Notes: generated from the letters alone by a model not told the origin. A stretch of 64,000 nt of DNA from an uncultured Treponema sp. (GCA_934699065.1 CAKUWD010000001.1:9071-73070); one strand, 5' to 3'; positions 10,203 to 22,174 are shown, counted from the first letter of the stretch. Program-made: numbers and translations.

Positions 10203-10328
10203 TCTGATATCTCCTATTTGGGATTTTGCTACTACCTTTTCACAAAACTCCCTTATTATTACAGGCCGTCATCCCAAATCCAGAGGGACCGTACCTAAAA
10301 TTATAACCACTATAATGTGGGATTTACA
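10203..10328 (-). other. 126-base spacer between rpsJ and rplC
   Basis: No gene is visible. It holds a TATAAT-like hexamer around 10305 without a convincing -35 partner, and the rplC Shine-Dalgarno AGGAG near its end. It may be an internal promoter or a processed spacer. I see no strong hairpin with a T-run. Confidence 0.35.
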
Positions 10329-10637
10329 CTACTGTGTAATTACTACGTCTACACCGGCAGGAAGCTCAAGCTTCATCAGTGAATCCATAACGTCCTGTGA
10401 AGGATTCATTATGTCAATAAGGCGTTTGTGTGTACGCATTTCAAACTGCTCACGTGACTTCTTGTTTACGTGTGGTGAGCGAAGTACAGTCACCTTGTTG
10501 ATTCTTGTAGGAAGAGGGATAGGACCTGAAACCTTAGCTCCCGCTTTCTGTACAGTCTGCACGATGGCTTTAGCACTCTGGTCGATCAGAACTGCATCAA
10601 ATGCACGAAGTCTGACACGAATTTTTCCATTAGCCAT
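10329..10637 (-). CDS. rpsJ: 30S ribosomal protein S10 (NusE)
   Basis: 102 aa; begins [19 protein letters not shown], and the loop [20 protein letters not shown] is diagnostic. Besides its ribosomal role S10 is NusE, which links NusG and transcription antitermination complexes; NusG is also encoded in this window. It is cotranscribed after tuf across a hairpin at 10662-10692. Confidence 0.97.
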   Translation of the reverse strand: MANGKIRVRLRAFDAVLIDQSAKAIVQTVQKAGAKVSGPIPLPTRINKVTVLRSPHVNKKSREQFEMRTHKRLIDIMNPSQDVMDSLMKLELPAGVDVVITQ

Positions 10638-10661
10638 TTAATTTTACTCCTTTTTCACAAC

Positions 10662-10692
10662 AAACAGGCTGATAAACAATACCAGCCTGTTT
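10662..10692 (-). terminator. Hairpin between tuf and rpsJ, probable partial attenuator
   Basis: Perfect 10-base arms (10662-10671 and 10683-10692, AAACAGGCTG and its complement) around an 11-base loop. On the minus strand it is followed by TTGTTG rather than a clean T-run, so it probably attenuates or processes the message, leaving tuf more expressed than the S10 genes (inference). Confidence 0.55.
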
Positions 10693-10709
10693 GTTTGAAA
10701 AAAATCTAA

Positions 10710-11894
10710 CTACTCAATAATCTTTGTAACCTGTCCAGAAGCGATTGTGTGACCGCCTTCACGGATAGCGAGCTTAAGACCTTCATCCATAGCGATTGGG
10801 TGGATGAGTTCACCGATAACCTTTACGTTATCACCTGGTTTTACCATGTCTGTACCAGCTTCGAGTTCGATTGTACCAGTGATATCTGTAGTTCTGAAGT
10901 AGAACTGTGGGCGATATCCTGTGAAGAATGGAGAGTGACGTCCACCTTCTTCCTTTGAAAGTACGTAAATCTGAGCTTCGAACTTTGTGTGTGGAGTGAT
11001 AGACTTTGGTGCAGCAAGAACCTGTCCGCGAACAACGTCTTTCTTTTCAATACCACGAAGAAGGATACCAACGTTATCACCAGCCATACCCTGATCAAGA
11101 GTCTTCTGGAACATTTCGATACCTGTTACAGTTGTATCAGCTGTTGGGCGGATACCTACGATCTGTACAGCATCGTTCATATTTACAACACCACGCTCGA
11201 TCTTTCCTGTTACTACAGTACCACGACCAGAGATAGTGAAGATGTCTTCGATTGGCATCAAGAATGGTTTCTGATCATCACGAACTGGATCATCGAACCA
11301 TGTATCCATAGCTGTAAGGAGCTCTTCGATACAAGCTGTATTTTCTGGAGTTGGCTCGTTCAAAGCCTTGAATGCAGAACCTTTAATAATTGGTGTATCT
11401 GCAGAGAATCCATACTCCTGGAGAGTATCTTTTACTTCTTCTACTACGAGTTCGAGAAGATCTGGATCATCAACCTGGTCAACCTTGTTCAAGAATACGA
11501 TGATCTTTGGTACACCTACCTGACGAGCAAGAAGCAAGTGCTCACGTGTCTGAGGCATAACTGAATCTGGAGCAGAAACTACGAGGATAGAACCATCCAT
11601 CTGAGCAGCACCAGTAATCATGTTCTTAATGTAGTCAGCATGTCCTGGACAGTCGATGTGAGCATAGTGTCTCTTATCTGACTGATATTCCAAGTGACGA
11701 GTGTTGATTGTGATACCACGTTCCTTCTCTTCTGGAGCGTTATCAATTTCGTCGTACTTAAGAACCTTATCACCATACTTGTTTCCACAGTATGTTGTGA
11801 TAGCAGCTGAAAGTGTAGTCTTACCATGGTCTACGTGACCAATAGTACCAACGTTCATGTGAGGTTTAGTTCTAACGAACTTCTCCTTAGCCAT
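10710..11894 (-). CDS. tuf: Translation elongation factor Tu
   Basis: 394-aa GTPase that delivers aminoacyl-tRNA to the ribosome. G-motifs are intact: GHVDHGKT at 19-26, DCPGH at 82-86 and NKVD at 137-140, followed by beta-barrel domains 2 and 3. It lies between rpsG and rpsJ; fusA, which normally sits in between, is absent. It has its own distant promoter and a long structured leader. A Shine-Dalgarno AAGGAG lies just upstream. Confidence 0.98.
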   Translation of the reverse strand: MAKEKFVRTKPHMNVGTIGHVDHGKTTLSAAITTYCGNKYGDKVLKYDEIDNAPEEKERGITINTRHLEYQSDKRHYAHIDCPGHADYIKNMITGAAQMDGSILVVSAPDSVMPQTREHLLLARQVGVPKIIVFLNKVDQVDDPDLLELVVEEVKDTLQEYGFSADTPIIKGSAFKALNEPTPENTACIEELLTAMDTWFDDPVRDDQKPFLMPIEDIFTISGRGTVVTGKIERGVVNMNDAVQIVGIRPTADTTVTGIEMFQKTLDQGMAGDNVGILLRGIEKKDVVRGQVLAAPKSITPHTKFEAQIYVLSKEEGGRHSPFFTGYRPQFYFRTTDITGTIELEAGTDMVKPGDNVKVIGELIHPIAMDEGLKLAIREGGHTIASGQVTKIIE

Positions 11895-12358
11895 GTTTTT
11901 CTCCTTGCCGGATTATTTTTTTCCTTACGTCCGGCATTAATATTTTTTATGTGCTGCACTTTAAGCCAGAATATGCAGACATCTTTTACCAAGACCGTCA
12001 TATTCGCAGACACACTATTTGAAAGAGTAGATAATAATTGTTAGAAACGGATAATTAACATATTTCGTAACATTCCATACTATTCGAAATGTTATAACCC
12101 GCTACCACCGATCATTATCACCTGACTGACAACTGGTTTGGTATGTTCGAGTTTGGTTTGTAAAACCAGCCGGAACCCATAATCTGTTGTCTATATAATA
12201 ATCACCAACGGTGAAAATTAACCTCATTAAGGGTCGCATCTACCTGAAAATCATTTCTGATTAACTTTACGGTGATGCCAATTCTGCTTAGCAGACTTGC
12301 CTGACTTCTCAAAGAACCCAATACCCCTCATAAAATTCAAAAAAGGGCAAGTTCAAAC
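11895..12358 (-). promoter_or_regulatory. Long structured 5' leader of tuf (about 460 nt)
   Basis: No tRNA or convincing gene is visible in this stretch. Reading the minus strand there are several hairpins: TCACC/GGTGA near 12215, CTGGTTT/AAACCAG near 12170-12135, TAACATT/AATGTTA near 12090-12065, GAATATG/CATATTC near 12010-11970, and TGCCGGA/TCCGGCA at 11906-11936, which abuts the tuf ribosome binding site. A 26-codon reading frame starts at ATG 12331 without a Shine-Dalgarno. The layout suggests post-transcriptional control of EF-Tu. Confidence 0.45.
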
Positions 12359-12387
12359 AATATACAAAATTTAAAAAATAAATTCAA
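12359..12387 (-). promoter_or_regulatory. Sigma-70 promoter of the tuf/S10/spc transcript
   Basis: On the minus strand TTGAAT (12382-12387), a 17-base spacer and TATATT (12359-12364). It lies between the rpsG terminator and the long tuf leader, so it is the only obvious promoter for tuf and the downstream ribosomal genes. Confidence 0.75.
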
Positions 12388-12456
12388 GCGTTAAATACTG
12401 AATTTATGAAAATAATGCAATTCTTCGCATTTATCACAAATTCTAAATAAACATAA

Positions 12457-12489
12457 AAAAAGGAGACCACCTTAGGTAATCTCCTTTTT
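12457..12489 (-). terminator. Rho-independent terminator of rpsL-rpsG
   Basis: Ten-base arms (12457-12466 and 12480-12489) with GGAGA/TCTCC core and flanking A and T runs, 22 bases beyond the rpsG stop on the minus strand. The symmetrical A/T tracts would also let it work in the other direction. Confidence 0.8.
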
Positions 12490-12510
12490 ACAAATTAAGC
12501 AGTTATTAAA

Positions 12511-12981
12511 CTACCATCTGTAATGAGCAAAAGCCTTGTTAGCTTCAGCCATCTTATGTACATCTTCACGCTTCTTGTAAGCAGTACCTGTATTGTTGTA
12601 AGCATCAAGAAGTTCAGCAGCAAGTGTATCTGCCATTCCGTGTCCGCTTCTTGAACGAGCTGCATCAATGATCCATCTCATTGCAAGTGCTTCACGACGT
12701 GATTCACGGATTTCCATTGGAACCTGGTAAGTAGCACCACCAACGCGGCGTGACTTAACTTCAACCATTGGTTTAACATTTTCAAGAGCCTTAAGAAGTA
12801 CTTCCAAAGGATCTTTATCTGTCTTAGCTTTAAGGTTATCCATTGCTTCGTAAACAATTTTTGTACAGATAGATTTCTTTCCATCCAACATCATACGGCA
12901 AACGAATTTTGAAACAACCTTTGAGTTGTATTTAACATCCGGCAACATTGGACGTTCGATTGATTTCTTATGTCTTCCCAT
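12511..12981 (-). CDS. rpsG: 30S ribosomal protein S7
   Basis: 156 aa; starts [15 protein letters not shown], and the S7 body ([19 protein letters not shown]) is intact, ending AFAHYRW. S7 nucleates the 30S head and contacts the E-site tRNA. It is 12 bases after rpsL and followed by a terminator rather than by fusA. Confidence 0.97.
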   Translation of the reverse strand: MGRHKKSIERPMLPDVKYNSKVVSKFVCRMMLDGKKSICTKIVYEAMDNLKAKTDKDPLEVLLKALENVKPMVEVKSRRVGGATYQVPMEIRESRREALAMRWIIDAARSRSGHGMADTLAAELLDAYNNTGTAYKKREDVHKMAEANKAFAHYRW

Positions 12982-12993
12982 CTTAGTCCTCCA

Positions 12994-13368
12994 TTATGCC
13001 TTAGGTTTTTTAGCACCATACTTAGAGCGGCCGCGTTTGCGATCTTCAACTCCAAGAGTATCTTTTGTACCACGAATGATGTGATAACGTACACCAGGGA
13101 GGTCCTTTACACGACCACCACGTACCAAAACTACTGAGTGTTCCTGCAAGTTGTGTCCAATACCTGGAATGTATGCAGTAACTTCAATACCATTTGACAA
13201 GCGAACACGAGCAATCTTACGCAAAGCTGAGTTCGGCTTTTTAGGTGTCTGAGTCATAACACGTGTACAAACACCACGTTTCTGCGGACAAGAATCAAGA
13301 GCTGGAGCTTTTGTTCTGTTTGCAGCAGACTTACGACCCTGACGGATTAATTGATTAATTGTAGGCAT
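12994..13368 (-). CDS. rpsL: 30S ribosomal protein S12
   Basis: 124 aa; decoding-centre protein. The two streptomycin-determining Lys loops are wild-type in form ([11 protein letters not shown] and [12 protein letters not shown]), so no ribosomal streptomycin-resistance change is visible. First gene after a consensus promoter at 13438-13466. Confidence 0.98.
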   Translation of the reverse strand: MPTINQLIRQGRKSAANRTKAPALDSCPQKRGVCTRVMTQTPKKPNSALRKIARVRLSNGIEVTAYIPGIGHNLQEHSVVLVRGGRVKDLPGVRYHIIRGTKDTLGVEDRKRGRSKYGAKKPKA

Positions 13369-13437
13369 CGCCTATTCTCCTGTTTGATCCGGCAGCACTC
13401 CGGAATATAAAACCCTTCAAAAAGGATAGGTTTAACG

Positions 13438-13466
13438 ATTATAGTAAATTCAAAAAATGAATTCAA
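13438..13466 (-). promoter_or_regulatory. Sigma-70 promoter of rpsL-rpsG
   Basis: TTGAAT (13461-13466), 17 bases, TATAAT (13438-13443) on the minus strand, about 70 bases before the rpsL ATG. The -35 sequence is the same TTGAATT as at the tuf promoter, suggesting matched strength. Confidence 0.8.
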
Positions 13467-13473
13467 CTGAATT

Positions 13474-13500
13474 TCAATGAATTTATATGAAATTCATTGA
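13474..13500. repeat. Perfect 11-base inverted repeat upstream of the rpsL promoter
   Basis: TCAATGAATTT (13474-13484), a 5-base spacer and its exact complement (13490-13500). It lies seven bases upstream of the rpsL -35 box and touches the end of the rpoC terminator T-run. It could be an operator, an AT-rich upstream element or a secondary terminator hairpin. Confidence 0.5.
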
Positions 13501-13545
13501 AAAAAAAGAGGCTGGCAGCTGAATTTTGCATTCAGTCTGTCAGCC
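13500..13545 (-). terminator. Rho-independent terminator of the rpoBC operon
   Basis: On the minus strand GGCTGACAGACTGAAT pairs with ATTCAGCTGCCAGCC around a 4-5-base loop, followed by TCTTTTTTTT. The stem has two small mismatches. It begins 27 bases after the rpoC stop. Confidence 0.9.
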
Positions 13546-13571
13546 CCCTCCTTTATTTATCTGATAACGAA

Positions 13572-16500
13572 TTAGTCGTTATCTTCAGCTTCGAAACTTG
13601 GTTCCTCAAGCTGTGATTCCTGCTCTTCTTCAAGACGGCGGCGTTCAAGAATCTCATTCATCTGAGCGTCAAGGTCACGGTCACTGTCATCAAAGAGCTT
13701 GATGTCCTTGTAATTCTTGATACCAGTACCAGCTGGAATCATATGACCAATTGCAACGTTCTCCTTGATTCCGTGGAGGCCATCTGTAGCTCCAGAAATT
13801 GCAGCGTTTGTAAGAACGCGTGTTGTTTCCTGGAATGAAGCTGCAGAAATGAATGAATCAACTCCAAGAGAAGCCTTTGTAATACCCTGGAACATTGGGC
13901 GGCCAACAGCTGGCTGTCCACCGGCAGCGATTACACGTTCATTCTCTTCATGGAACTTGTACTTATCAACCTGCTGACCGAAGATGAACTTTGTATCTCC
14001 AACAGATACGATTTCAATCTTGCGGAGCATCTGACGAACGATAATACCGATATGCTTATCATTGATGTCTACACCCTGCTGGCGGTAAACGTTCTGAATT
14101 TCATCCATAAGATAATTCTGAAGAGCGTTTTCTCCAAGGATTGCAAGTACATCCTGTGGGTTTGGAGAACCAGCACAAAGCATTTCACCAGCCTCAACTT
14201 TATCGCCATCACGTACAATCATACGCTTTGTCATAGGAACAAGGTGCTCGAACTTCTTACCATATTCATCAGTAATAGAAATTACACGCTTTCCTTTGCG
14301 AACATCCTTAAACTCAACAGTACCAGAAATCTGTGCAAGTACACATGGGTTCTTTGGCTTACGAGCTTCAAAGAGTTCAGATACACGAGGAAGACCTCCA
14401 GTAATATCCTGAGACTTCTGTGCTTCCTTGTTCATCTTAGCAATCATATCACCAGCTTTAACCGGAGCTTTATCCTCTACCAGAAGAATGGCACCAGCTG
14501 GCAGGAAGTAGTTACCCTGTGGGTTACCAGCTTCATCAGTAATAATGATACGAGGCTGTTTAACATCAAGGTGAAGGTCTGTAATGTAGCGCTCTGTCTT
14601 ACCAGTCTGAAGGTCTACCTTCTCTTCAAGAGTAGATCCTACGATTACATCTTCAAAGTGAATATATCCGTCACTTTCTGCAAGAATAGGTTCAATGAAC
14701 TGTTCAAATTCACCGATCACTTCACCCTTCTTAACCATAGCACCAGCTTTTACAGCGATTGTTGAACCGTTGGCAATTTCAATTTTCTGCTCTTTACTTG
14801 TTATATAAAGAACTCCATCACCCTTAACAATCTTTCCGTTTACACCGGCAATAACTTCCTTACCCTTATGCTTAAGAATAGGATCGCCACGCATAATGTT
14901 CTTACCGTCTTCAGCAATAAGTTCATCATCTGCAGCAATCTTAATCTTATCAAGAATACGGATTACAGTCATATAACCCTTACGAGTAAAGAGCCACTTA
15001 TCTTTCTTTTCTACATGAGTTCCTTCAATATTCTTGATGAAAGCGTCGAACTTAAGAACAATCTTGTTATCATCTGTTGACATCTCAGCCGCACCACCCG
15101 AGTGGAAGGTACGAAGTGTAAGCTGTGTACCTGGCTGACCGATTGACTGAGCAGCGATAATTCCAACTGCCTCACCGATTTCAACAATCTTATTACGTGC
15201 AAGGTTCTTACCATAACACTTAACACAAATACCGTGCTTTGCTTCACAAGTAAGAACAGTGCGGAGCTTAACCTTTTCAACACCAGCAGCTTCAATCTTC
15301 TTAGCCATAGCTTCGTCGATATACTGGTTTACGTCGCAGATCAATTCACCCTTAGCGTTTACAACACGCTCAATTGTGTAGTGACCTTCAATACGCTTGC
15401 TGAGAGGTACTTTAATTTCATCACCATCTTTGATAGCTGTATAGTCAATACCATTAATTGTGCAACAGTCTTCTTCATTGATTACTACATCCTGTGCAAC
15501 ATCAACAAGACGACGTGTCATGTAACCGGCATCGGCAGTCTTCAAAGCAGTATCTGAAAGGCCCTTACGAGAGGCGTTAGTTGAAATGAAGTATTCGATA
15601 ACCGAAAGTCCTTCATAGAAGTTTGACTTAATTGGAAGCTCGATAATATCTCCGTTAGGCTTAGTCATCAAACCACGCATTGCGGCAAGCTGAGAAATCT
15701 GACCACGAGAACCGCGGGCACCAGACTTAGCCATCATGTAGATTGTGTTAAAGCCCTGCTTATCCTGCTCAAGATTATCCATCATGAGATTTGTAAGCTT
15801 TTCGTTAGTACGAGCCCAGATGTTTGTTACACGCTGATAACGCTCTTCAGCTGTAATAACACCCTTACCATACTGATTAATGATATCTTCAACTTCCTTG
15901 TTAGCCTGAGCCATAATCTCCGGCTTTTCATCTGGAACGAGAATATCCTTCATACAAAGTGTTGCACCGTAGAAGGTAGCATTCTTGTAACCAACATCCT
16001 TGATTGCATCGTGCATCTGGATTGTGAGCCATGAACCCTTTGTGTGATATACGTGCTCGATCATCTTCTTCAAAGACTTATCGAACATCTGGCGGTTTAC
16101 ATATTCAATTTCTGCAGGCATTGCTTCGTTGAATGCAAGACGTCCTGCTGAAGTCTGAATAATATCACCCTTCTTAAATGTCTGTGTTCCCTGCTTAAAG
16201 TCCTTGTCTCCCTTAACATCGAGAGCTTCAGCGTCAAATGAATCTTTTGGAGCAGGAACTTCAATCAAAGTCTGCCATTCAATAGCACCTGTTTCTGCTG
16301 CCATACGAACTTCATCAGGTGTACTGAATCTGCGGTAACGCATCTGGCCATTAATCTCTTTTGGAGAACCTTTTGCGTTAGGTTTGATAGCAGTCATGTA
16401 GTAGATACCAAGTACCATGTCCTGAGAAGGAGCAACGATTGTGTTACCGTTAGCTGGGTCAAGAAGGTTTCTTGCAGAAAGCATCAATGTCCAGCATTCC

Positions 16501-17903
16501 ATCTGAGCTGCCTGTGTAAGAGGTACGTGGATAGCCATCTGGTCACCATCGAAGTCGGCGTTGAAAGCCTTACAAGCAAGAGGATGAAGCTTAAGAGCTT
16601 TTCCTTCTACAAGTACAGGTTCGAATGCCTGGATACCAAGACGGTGAAGTGTTGGCGCACGGTTAAGCATAACAGGGTGCTCTTTTACTACTTCATCAAG
16701 AATTGCATATACTTCTGGAGACTCAGACTCAACAAGAGCCTTAGCCTTCTTAATATTAAATACTACGTCCTTGTCTACGAGCTTCTTCATAAGGAATGGC
16801 TTGAACAATTCCAAAGCCATTTTTGTAGGAAGACCGCACTGCCAGAGTTTCAATTCTGGTCCAACAACGATTACCGAACGTCCAGAGTAGTCAACACGCT
16901 TACCAAGAAGGTTCAAGCGGAAACGTCCCTGCTTACCTTTAAGGAGGTCAGAAATTGACTTAAGTGGGCGATTTGAAGCACCCTTAACTGCACGCTTTCT
17001 CTTTGTGTTATCAAACAAAGCATCAACTGCTTCCTGAAGCATACGTTTTTCGTTACGGATGATGATATCTGGAGCAGAAAGCTGCTGAAGTCTCTTAAGA
17101 CGGTTATTACGGTTAATAACACGGCGGTAGAGGTCGTTAAGGTCTGATGTAGCGAAACGTCCACCATCGAGCTGTACCATTGGACGGAGCTCAGGAGGAA
17201 TAACTGGAATAACGTCCAGAATCATCCAAGAAACCTTGTTTCCAGATGCACGGAAGTTTTCTACAATTTCGATACGGCGAAGAAGTCTCTTGTCAGACTT
17301 AGCGCCTTTTTCAATCATTTTTGCACGGAGCTCTGCAGCAAGTTCATCAAGGTCAAGGCGTTCGAGCATTGTCTTAATAGCCTCAGCACCCATATCTGCT
17401 GTAAAAGCAGAACCTGCATAGTGCTCAAGAGCTGCCTGGTATTCTTCTTCTGTAAGAAGCTGACCTTTCTTAAGGTCTGTATCACCAGCATCAATTACGA
17501 TGTACTTTTCGTAGTACAAAACTGAGCGGAGAGCTGCAACCTGAAGGTCAAGCAAAAGACCCATGCGGCTTGGAACCGAACGGTAATACCAGATATGGCT
17601 TACTGGAGCTGCAAGTTCAATGTGTCCTGTACGTTCACGGCGAACCTTGAAGTGAGTAACTTCAACACCACAACGGTCACAAATTACACCCTTGTAACGG
17701 ATAGACTTGAACTTACCACAGTAACATTCCCATTCCTTTGTTGTACCGAAAATTCTTTCACAGAAAAGACCATCTTTCTCAGGACGGAGTGTTCTGTAGT
17801 TTATAGTCTCAGGCTTTTTTACCTCACCGTAAGACCATGAACGAATGGTCTCTGGAGAAGCCAGTTTAATCTTTAAGCTGTCAAAATCCTGTACATCACG
17901 CAT
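13572..17903 (-). CDS. rpoC: RNA polymerase beta' subunit
   Basis: About 1443 aa. The catalytic Mg-binding loop NADFDGD falls at residues 448-454. The N-terminal zinc site (CYCGKFK...CDRCGVEV) and second zinc cluster ([10 protein letters not shown]) are present, and the C-terminus is acidic. I start at ATG 17903 ([14 protein letters not shown]), which has AAGGAGG six bases ahead and overlaps the rpoB end by eight bases. A frame 13 residues longer lies in rpoB. Confidence 0.97.
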   Translation of the reverse strand: MRDVQDFDSLKIKLASPETIRSWSYGEVKKPETINYRTLRPEKDGLFCERIFGTTKEWECYCGKFKSIRYKGVICDRCGVEVTHFKVRRERTGHIELAAPVSHIWYYRSVPSRMGLLLDLQVAALRSVLYYEKYIVIDAGDTDLKKGQLLTEEEYQAALEHYAGSAFTADMGAEAIKTMLERLDLDELAAELRAKMIEKGAKSDKRLLRRIEIVENFRASGNKVSWMILDVIPVIPPELRPMVQLDGGRFATSDLNDLYRRVINRNNRLKRLQQLSAPDIIIRNEKRMLQEAVDALFDNTKRKRAVKGASNRPLKSISDLLKGKQGRFRLNLLGKRVDYSGRSVIVVGPELKLWQCGLPTKMALELFKPFLMKKLVDKDVVFNIKKAKALVESESPEVYAILDEVVKEHPVMLNRAPTLHRLGIQAFEPVLVEGKALKLHPLACKAFNADFDGDQMAIHVPLTQAAQMECWTLMLSARNLLDPANGNTIVAPSQDMVLGIYYMTAIKPNAKGSPKEINGQMRYRRFSTPDEVRMAAETGAIEWQTLIEVPAPKDSFDAEALDVKGDKDFKQGTQTFKKGDIIQTSAGRLAFNEAMPAEIEYVNRQMFDKSLKKMIEHVYHTKGSWLTIQMHDAIKDVGYKNATFYGATLCMKDILVPDEKPEIMAQANKEVEDIINQYGKGVITAEERYQRVTNIWARTNEKLTNLMMDNLEQDKQGFNTIYMMAKSGARGSRGQISQLAAMRGLMTKPNGDIIELPIKSNFYEGLSVIEYFISTNASRKGLSDTALKTADAGYMTRRLVDVAQDVVINEEDCCTINGIDYTAIKDGDEIKVPLSKRIEGHYTIERVVNAKGELICDVNQYIDEAMAKKIEAAGVEKVKLRTVLTCEAKHGICVKCYGKNLARNKIVEIGEAVGIIAAQSIGQPGTQLTLRTFHSGGAAEMSTDDNKIVLKFDAFIKNIEGTHVEKKDKWLFTRKGYMTVIRILDKIKIAADDELIAEDGKNIMRGDPILKHKGKEVIAGVNGKIVKGDGVLYITSKEQKIEIANGSTIAVKAGAMVKKGEVIGEFEQFIEPILAESDGYIHFEDVIVGSTLEEKVDLQTGKTERYITDLHLDVKQPRIIITDEAGNPQGNYFLPAGAILLVEDKAPVKAGDMIAKMNKEAQKSQDITGGLPRVSELFEARKPKNPCVLAQISGTVEFKDVRKGKRVISITDEYGKKFEHLVPMTKRMIVRDGDKVEAGEMLCAGSPNPQDVLAILGENALQNYLMDEIQNVYRQQGVDINDKHIGIIVRQMLRKIEIVSVGDTKFIFGQQVDKYKFHEENERVIAAGGQPAVGRPMFQGITKASLGVDSFISAASFQETTRVLTNAAISGATDGLHGIKENVAIGHMIPAGTGIKNYKDIKLFDDSDRDLDAQMNEILERRRLEEEQESQLEEPSFEAEDND

Positions 17904-20900
17904 TTGCATCCTCCTTATCAAATCCGGAAGCATTCTTGTCAATCAGTTCCTGATCACGTTCTGTAAGAGCAATCTGTTTACCCTTAGCATCATAAATTGT
18001 GAAATCAAGAGCCAAACCACGGAGTTCCTGTACCAATACGTTGAATGATTCAGGGATTCCGATTGGAGATGAAGGATCGCCCTTTACGATAGACTCGTAA
18101 ATCTTAGTACGTCCATTCATATCATCAGACTTGATTGTCATCATTTCCTGAAGAGTGTTAGCTGCACCATAAGCTTCAAGTGCCCAAACCTCCATTTCTC
18201 CAAAACGCTGACCACCAAACTGTGCCTTACCACCAAGTGGCTGCTGTGTAACCAGAGAATATGGACCAGTTGCACGAGCATGGATCTTATCATCAACAAG
18301 GTGATGAAGCTTCATATAATAGATAACTCCGACGAAAATTGGGTTTACAAATGGTTCACCTGTACGTCCGTCGTGTACAATCTGTTTACAGTCTGTAGAA
18401 ATCTTAAGTCCTGTTCCGGCAACTGCCTTGTTAGCTTCTTCAAGCTTGTCTTCAATCATCTTCTGAGAAGGTGATTCGAATACAGGAACCTCGAAGAACT
18501 GATTCAAGTATTTACCAGCAATACCAAGTTCAGACTCAAGAATCTGACCAATGTTCATTCGGGAAGGTACACCAAGTGGGTTCAAACAAACATCAAGTGG
18601 AGTACCATCTTCGAGATATGGCATATCTTCAACAGGGAGAATACGTGAAACAACACCCTTGTTTCCATGGCGTCCGGCCATCTTATCACCTTCACGAAGC
18701 TTACGCTTGTTAGCAATAAGAACCTTAACAACCTTATCTACACCTGGGAGCAAATCGTCGCCTTCGAGGCGGCTCATCTGCTGAATATCAATTACAACAC
18801 CTTCAATTCCATGTGGAACGCGGAGTGAAGAATCGCGAACTTCTTTAGCCTTTTCACCGAAGATTGAGTTCAAAAGCTTGAACTCTGGAGTTGTTTCAGT
18901 TTCAGACTTTGGAGTAACCTTACCAACAAGGATATCTCCTGAGCGAACCTTAGCACCGATACGGATGATACCTTCAGAGTCGAGGTTAGCAAGAGCTTTC
19001 TCTGCTGTGTTAGGAATATCACGTGTAATGCGCTCTGGTCCGAGCTTTGTCTCACGGATTTCAATCTGGAACTCTTTAATATGGATAGATGTATACATAT
19101 CCTCGCGAACTACACGCTGAGAAATAAGTACGGCATCCTCATAGTTGTAACCATTCCAAGGAACGAATCCTACGAGAATGTTACGTCCGAGAGCGAGCTC
19201 TCCGTTGAATGTTGCTGGTCCGTCGGCAAGTACGTCACCGGCCTTAACCTTTTCACCAACATTTACTGTAGGGCGCTGGTGGTTACATGTATCGTTGTTA
19301 GTTCTCTGATACTTCAAGAGGCTGTATTCATCAACTGCCTTAGAACCATCAACCTTTACTTTAATAAGTTCACTTGAAACATAGATAACTTCACCATCGT
19401 GCTTAGCCTTGATAAGAACACCAGAGTCATAAGCACACTTTCTTTCCATACCAGTTCCAACATGTGGTGGTTCAGGGAAGAGAAGAGGTACAGCCTGACG
19501 CTGCATGTTACAACCCATGAGCGCACGGTTAGCATCGTCATGCTCAAGGAATGGAATCAAAGAAGCAGAAACAGAAATTACCTGACGTGGAGAAACGTCG
19601 ATGTACTGAACGTCTTTTGGAGAACGCTGAGTATAGTTACCACGGTTACGGCAAGAAATTGTTTCTGTTGGGAATGAACCATCCTTCTTCATTCCTTCAA
19701 CTACCTGACCAATGAAGTACTTATCTTCATCCATAGCAGAAAGATATTCAACTTTGTTTGTAGCCTTTCCGTTTTCAACCTTACGATATGGAGCCTCAAG
19801 GAAGCCATAGTCATTGATACGTGTGTACATAGCGAGAGATACGATAAGACCAATATTCGGTCCTTCAGGAGTCTCGATAGGACACATACGTCCATAATGT
19901 GAATAGTGTACGTCACGAACTTCGAAGCCGGCACGGTCACGTGAAAGACCACCAGGTCCGAGAGCGTTAAGACGACGTTTATGTGTAAGTTCTGCCAGAG
20001 GGTTAATCTGATCCATGAACTGAGAGAGCTGAGAAGAACCAAAGAACTCTTTGATAGCAGCTACGATAGGTTTGATAGAAATCAAATCCTGTGGCTTCAT
20101 AGTATCAGTTTCTTTGAGACTCATTCTTTCCTTAGCAATGCGCTCCATTCTTGCAAAAGCAGACTTAAGCTGATTTGTCATCAACTCGCCTACAGAACGG
20201 ATACGGCGGTTTCCAAGGTGATCGATATCATCAATCTGTTCTTCACCAATATAAACCTTGATAAGGAACTTCATTGTATTGATGATATCTTCCTTAATAA
20301 GAGTGAAGTCTTTTACATCATCAGAGTAATCGAACTTCTTATTAAGTTTGTAACGTCCAACACGTCCAAGGTCATAGCGGCGCTCAGAGAAGAAGAGTGA
20401 GTTGAGGTCTTTTTCAGCCTGTTCAACTGTCATTGGCTCACCTGGCTGCAAAATTGCATATACAGCAGCGAGACAATCTTCTTTAGTTGGTTCATTATCT
20501 ACAGAACCTTCTTTTACGAATTTAACTTCCTCGCGCTCGAAACAGTTGATAATCATCTGTGAATCGAGAGAAGTATTCTTTTCGTCACCGTTAGAATTGC
20601 TGCGTGTATCAAAACGGATTACGCAGATTTCATCGATTTTGTTAGCGAGAAGGTCATCAATATCATGTGGATGAAGTTTTGTACCTGCATTAAAGAGTCT
20701 CTTTTCATTGCCTTCTTCATCTTTGATGATTACAGCAGAAGCAAGAACCTTGTCTACAAGTTCATCACCCTTCTTCACCTTAACATCTTCTACATCGTAG
20801 AAGCAGCGGATAATTTCTTCACGTGTTGAATATCCAAGGGCACGAAGGAAAACTGTACCAAGAATCTTCTTTTTGCGGTCAATCTTTGCAAAAATAAGCT

Positions 20901-21453
20901 CTTTTTTCTGGTCAATTTCGAATTCAAGCCAAGATCCGCGATATGGAATGATACGGCTTGAGTATACACCCTTATCGTGGCAGAAAATAACGCCAGGTGA
21001 ACGGTGAATCTGGGAAACAACTACGCGCTCAGCACCATTGATAACAAATGTACCACGGTCGGTCATGAGCGGAATGTCACCCATATAAATATCTTTCTGG
21101 AGGATTGCTCCAGTCTGAAGGAAATTCAAATTAATACGGGCTTTTAAAGGAACTGAATAAGTAAGTCCTTTCTGCTTGCACTGCAACTCGGTGAATTTCT
21201 GATTCTCCCAGTCGAGCTCATAAAACTCATACTCCAATGACATATCGCCATTAGGACTTTCAATAGGAAAAGTAGAAGTAAAAACGTCCTGAAGTCCCTG
21301 GTTGAGGATTTCTTTTTTTTCTTTCAGAGCTTCTGCCTGAAGGAAATCATCATACGACTTTGTCTGGATTGCGATAAGATCAGGAACATCCATAGCATGC
21401 TGGATGGCCTTTCCATAATTTTGACGGTTGATTGTTCGAGTCTTTGCGAACAT
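17896..21453 (-). CDS. rpoB: RNA polymerase beta subunit
   Basis: 1185 aa, a typical length for spirochaete RpoB without large insertions. The rifampicin cluster reads [21 protein letters not shown]; Asn496 (codon 19966-19968) occupies the position of E. coli Ser531. The C-terminal switch region ([20 protein letters not shown]) is intact. Expressed from the rplKAJL message across a hairpin at 21555-21592. Confidence 0.98.
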   Translation of the reverse strand: MFAKTRTINRQNYGKAIQHAMDVPDLIAIQTKSYDDFLQAEALKEKKEILNQGLQDVFTSTFPIESPNGDMSLEYEFYELDWENQKFTELQCKQKGLTYSVPLKARINLNFLQTGAILQKDIYMGDIPLMTDRGTFVINGAERVVVSQIHRSPGVIFCHDKGVYSSRIIPYRGSWLEFEIDQKKELIFAKIDRKKKILGTVFLRALGYSTREEIIRCFYDVEDVKVKKGDELVDKVLASAVIIKDEEGNEKRLFNAGTKLHPHDIDDLLANKIDEICVIRFDTRSNSNGDEKNTSLDSQMIINCFEREEVKFVKEGSVDNEPTKEDCLAAVYAILQPGEPMTVEQAEKDLNSLFFSERRYDLGRVGRYKLNKKFDYSDDVKDFTLIKEDIINTMKFLIKVYIGEEQIDDIDHLGNRRIRSVGELMTNQLKSAFARMERIAKERMSLKETDTMKPQDLISIKPIVAAIKEFFGSSQLSQFMDQINPLAELTHKRRLNALGPGGLSRDRAGFEVRDVHYSHYGRMCPIETPEGPNIGLIVSLAMYTRINDYGFLEAPYRKVENGKATNKVEYLSAMDEDKYFIGQVVEGMKKDGSFPTETISCRNRGNYTQRSPKDVQYIDVSPRQVISVSASLIPFLEHDDANRALMGCNMQRQAVPLLFPEPPHVGTGMERKCAYDSGVLIKAKHDGEVIYVSSELIKVKVDGSKAVDEYSLLKYQRTNNDTCNHQRPTVNVGEKVKAGDVLADGPATFNGELALGRNILVGFVPWNGYNYEDAVLISQRVVREDMYTSIHIKEFQIEIRETKLGPERITRDIPNTAEKALANLDSEGIIRIGAKVRSGDILVGKVTPKSETETTPEFKLLNSIFGEKAKEVRDSSLRVPHGIEGVVIDIQQMSRLEGDDLLPGVDKVVKVLIANKRKLREGDKMAGRHGNKGVVSRILPVEDMPYLEDGTPLDVCLNPLGVPSRMNIGQILESELGIAGKYLNQFFEVPVFESPSQKMIEDKLEEANKAVAGTGLKISTDCKQIVHDGRTGEPFVNPIFVGVIYYMKLHHLVDDKIHARATGPYSLVTQQPLGGKAQFGGQRFGEMEVWALEAYGAANTLQEMMTIKSDDMNGRTKIYESIVKGDPSSPIGIPESFNVLVQELRGLALDFTIYDAKGKQIALTERDQELIDKNASGFDKEDANA

Positions 21454-21554
21454 CAGATCCCCCTGATATTGTGTTTCGGCTCGTTGACTGCTACATGCAA
21501 GAAACTCTGCACAGCACAGAAAACACCGATAATAAATGCCGTAAATACGACTAA

Positions 21555-21592
21555 AGGGGATATCCGGCCCTTTTACCTGCCAGACATCCCCT
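21555..21592 (-). terminator. rplL-rpoB intergenic attenuator or processing hairpin
   Basis: Seven-base arms AGGGGAT/ATCCCCT (21555-21561, 21586-21592) with a further GTCAG/CTGAC hairpin at 21604-21619 next to the rplL stop. The following bases on the minus strand are TTTAGTCG, a poor T-run, so partial termination or RNase III-type processing is likely, as known for rplL-rpoB spacers in other bacteria. Confidence 0.55.
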
Positions 21593-21619
21593 ATAGATAA
21601 ATTGTCAGTTTACGCTGAC

Positions 21620-22000
21620 TTATTTCTTGCTAGCCTTTCCACCAGCTTCTTCGATCTTCTTAATGAATTCGTCAGCATCAGCCTTAGATACACCTTCCTT
21701 AAGAGCTTTTGGTGCACCTTCAACAAGAGCCTTAGCTTCACCAAGTCCGAGACCTGTGATTTCGCGAACAGCCTTGATTACTGGAATCTTCTTTGCTGCG
21801 TCGAATGACTCGAGAGTTACTGTGAATTCAGTCTGCTCTTCGCCACCAGCTGCTGCACCTGCTGCTGCAGGACCTGCTGCTACTGCAACTGCTGCTGTAA
21901 CGCCGAATTTTTCTTCCATTGCTTTTACGAGTTCTGATACTTCAAGAACTGACATAGATGCGATTGCATCAAGAATCTGATCATTTGTGAGAGCTGCCAT
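21620..22000 (-). CDS. rplL: 50S ribosomal protein L7/L12
   Basis: 126 aa. N-terminal dimerisation helices ([20 protein letters not shown]), an Ala/Gly hinge around residues 38-55 and the C-terminal factor-binding domain ([20 protein letters not shown]). It forms the stalk that recruits EF-Tu and EF-G. It is preceded by 174 bases of spacer after rplJ, which may hold an internal promoter or processing site. Confidence 0.97.
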   Translation of the reverse strand: MAALTNDQILDAIASMSVLEVSELVKAMEEKFGVTAAVAVAAGPAAAGAAAGGEEQTEFTVTLESFDAAKKIPVIKAVREITGLGLGEAKALVEGAPKALKEGVSKADADEFIKKIEEAGGKASKK

Positions 22001-22174
22001 ATTGTCTTCTCCACTATAAATTAGTTATATTTTCCACCCAGTAGGTGGCAGCAGATTTAACTCAACTGAGTCTTTCTGCATTTAACACCGACAGTCGACA
22101 GCTATGAAGCCTGACGGTGCTTTTATTTGTTGTTTTAGAAGGGATTATCGGGTCAAGCCCGATAATGACACTGT
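22001..22174 (-). other. rplJ-rplL spacer with hairpins
   Basis: No gene is seen. A perfect 9-base inverted repeat ATTATCGGG/CCCGATAAT (22144-22166) follows the rplJ stop, and a CACCG/CGGTG stem lies near 22087-22121. Neither ends in a T-run. These would fit processing that allows four-fold more L7/L12 than L10 (inference). The ATTATCGGG palindrome also looks like a dispersed repeat. Confidence 0.4.

Noticed and set aside
12251..12331. 26-codon leader peptide in the tuf leader
   Set aside because: No Shine-Dalgarno and no regulatory codon run; mentioned only in the leader entry.
11895..12358. Hidden tRNA or fusA remnant upstream of tuf
   Set aside because: No cloverleaf, no GTPase motif in any frame; treated as leader.
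13950..14765. 271-codon open frame on the plus strand inside rpoC
   Set aside because: Fully antisense to a certain gene; composition follows the opposite strand and no ribosome binding site or motif supports it.
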